A DNA stretch of 7,290 nt from Gemmatimonadota bacterium (GTDB lineage: Bacteria; Gemmatimonadota; Gemmatimonadetes; Palauibacterales; Palauibacteraceae): the NCBI GenBank assembly GCA_030601615.1, contig JAUVTH010000070.1, forward strand, positions 1-7,290, in the 5' to 3' direction. Both the position numbers and the translations under genes were made by a program. Each line of letters starts with the position of its first letter. Position 1 is the first letter of the stretch. The notes under the pieces were generated by a model. The model was not told the DNA's origin, searched no databases, and saw only the letters and a list, made by a program, of their open reading frames with translations. Positions 6,445 through 7,290 of the stretch are shown here, piece after piece.

Positions 6445-6852
6445 ATGGCTGTGTGTTCCCGGATGAATGACCACATCGCGAATGAACGTGGCTTCGGCCT
6501 TGTCGAAGCGTTGATCGCCCTCACCATTCTCGTGATAGGCCTGGTAGCCGTAAGCGGGTTGAGTCTGGCTACGGCGGCTCAGGCCCGGATCGCCAACTGG
6601 CGCACCCAGCAGGCGACGGCCGCCCAGATCGTGCTGGAGGATGTCCAGAAGGACGGCTGGGACTCTGCGGTCAGTGGTGCGGATACCGTCAGTCTTTCGG
6701 GTCACGATTACACCGTGACGATCGGTGTTACCGATATCTCGTCCCGGGTGAAGCAGGTGACCGTCGTGGTCGACGGAGTCGGGGACATGGGCAGTCGCAC
6801 ATTCACGCCTCGTCTGTACAAGCCGCGGCCTCTGCCGGACCCGGTACCGTGA
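6445..6852 (+). CDS. Minor type IV pilin, PilV-like (prepilin N-methylation domain)
   Basis: This 135-residue protein has a 16-residue leader ending NERG, then FGLVEALIALTILVIGLVAV. Cleavage is expected between Gly16 and Phe17, with the +5 glutamate at residue 21. The 'GFGLVEALIALTILVIGL' form is typical of PilV/type IV pilus modification proteins. The following helix AAQARIANWRTQQATAAQIV (55-74) and the short beta-rich head are also PilV-like. The C-terminus is Pro-rich (PRPLPDPVP). Minor pilins of this type act with FimU, PilW, PilX and PilE to prime pilus assembly. The gene begins 10 bp after the preceding pilin stop, with a G-rich stretch (GGTTGGGG) just upstream. ATG 6463 would shorten the leader but has no ribosome binding site. 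Pseudopilin GspI is a less likely alternative. Confidence 0.85.
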   Translation: MAVCSRMNDHIANERGFGLVEALIALTILVIGLVAVSGLSLATAAQARIANWRTQQATAAQIVLEDVQKDGWDSAVSGADTVSLSGHDYTVTIGVTDISSRVKQVTVVVDGVGDMGSRTFTPRLYKPRPLPDPVP

Positions 6853-6858
6853 GGAGAA
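6853..6858 (+). promoter_or_regulatory. Shine-Dalgarno of the PilW-like gene
   Basis: GGAGAA follows directly after the stop codon of the PilV-like gene and sits 8 bases before ATG 6867. It sets the start of the third pilin gene and supports translation from a shared transcript. Confidence 0.7.
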
Positions 6859-6866
6859 GCGATACA

Positions 6867-7290
6867 ATGAACCGGATCAAGTCACAGGCCGGTTTTACGC
6901 TGGTCGAGGCATTGATCTCGCTCGTGATCAGCGGAATCCTGGCCTCAGCCATGCTGTCACTGATGCTGGGGCAGAGCCGGTTCTACGAGCGAACCGACGA
7001 CCAGATGTGGGCCGAGCAGAGCAACCGGGCGACGTTCGACCTGATGTCCTCCGAGCTTCGCATGGCTTCGGGTGTCGATCTGCTCGCCGCCGAATCCGAT
7101 TCGGTCGCCGTTCGGTTCGACATCATGCGCGCGATCGTGTGCGACTCGACTGCCGCCGATGAGGCGACGTTGATGGTGTACGATACAGTGGCGGCCTGGG
7201 GGCTCGACGGCGGATTCACAGGTACAGCCGGCTCGGACCCGTACGAAGAGGACTTCGAGTATGCTGACGCGTTGCTGCCGTCGACCGTGT
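6867..7290 (+). CDS. Minor type IV pilin, PilW-like, 5' part only
   Basis: The frame opens at ATG 6867 and is still open at the right edge (141 complete codons). It begins with leader MNRIKSQAG and mature start FTLVEALISLVISGILASAM, so the prepilin peptidase should cut between Gly9 and Phe10, with the +5 glutamate at residue 14. The next part, SRFYERTDDQMWAEQSNRAT followed by FDLMSSELRMASG, resembles the helix and 'L..ELR.A' segment of PilW/ComGF-type minor pilins. Residues from about 75 are acidic and strand-like, with a single Cys in AIVCDSTA. It starts 14 bp after the PilV-like stop, so the three genes are probably co-transcribed, and more pilus genes (PilX, PilY1 or similar) may follow outside. 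The pilin class is certain; PilW rather than GspJ is a moderate call. Confidence 0.85.
   Translation, partial: MNRIKSQAGFTLVEALISLVISGILASAMLSLMLGQSRFYERTDDQMWAEQSNRATFDLMSSELRMASGVDLLAAESDSVAVRFDIMRAIVCDSTAADEATLMVYDTVAAWGLDGGFTGTAGSDPYEEDFEYADALLPSTV

Overview
This is a GC-rich bacterial chromosomal window with short gaps and genes on both strands. The gene mix points to a Gram-negative or otherwise diderm, free-living bacterium: minor type IV pilins, a CxxCH-bearing DUF3365 protein with a Sec signal, a GT39 membrane glycosyltransferase, a DUF547 protein and a META-domain protein. It would fit a Gemmatimonadota-like or similar environmental lineage, but I cannot fix the taxonomy from the sequence. 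I see no rRNA, tRNA, CRISPR array, transposase or phage gene.

Layout. (1) Bases 1-258 hold the 3' part of a META-domain (HslJ-like) gene whose frame is cut by a TAA at 160-162 but stays META-like up to a second stop at 256-258. (2) A terminator-like hairpin at 349-387 separates it from an NmrA-type NAD(P)-binding oxidoreductase (443-1321, +). (3) Ten bases further on, that gene meets a minus-strand pair: a class V alanine/serine-glyoxylate-type aminotransferase (4110 to 2923), followed after 10 bp by a GT39-family membrane glycosyltransferase (2912 to 1332). (4) Divergent from the aminotransferase is a DUF547 protein (4241-5101, +). Its 3' end overlaps the convergent DUF3365 heme-protein gene (5637 to 5026, -). 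(5) A gene-free stretch of about 330 bp contains a perfect, AT-rich 11-bp inverted repeat almost at its midpoint. (6) To its right starts a tightly packed operon of minor type IV pilin or pseudopilin genes (FimT/GspH-like, PilV-like, PilW-like), which runs off the right edge.

Functional links. The pilin genes clearly form one system: three proteins, each with a prepilin cleavage site Gly|Phe and Glu at +5, expected to prime pilus assembly. The aminotransferase and glycosyltransferase are probably co-transcribed, but I see no obvious metabolic link. The DUF3365 gene and the pilin operon share one divergent control region containing the inverted repeat, so they may be co-regulated; this is inference.

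Most of the window is ordinary. The items most worth checking are the stop codon inside the META domain, the inverted repeat, and the extended, overlapping 3' end of the DUF547 gene. I found no clearly new multi-gene system.
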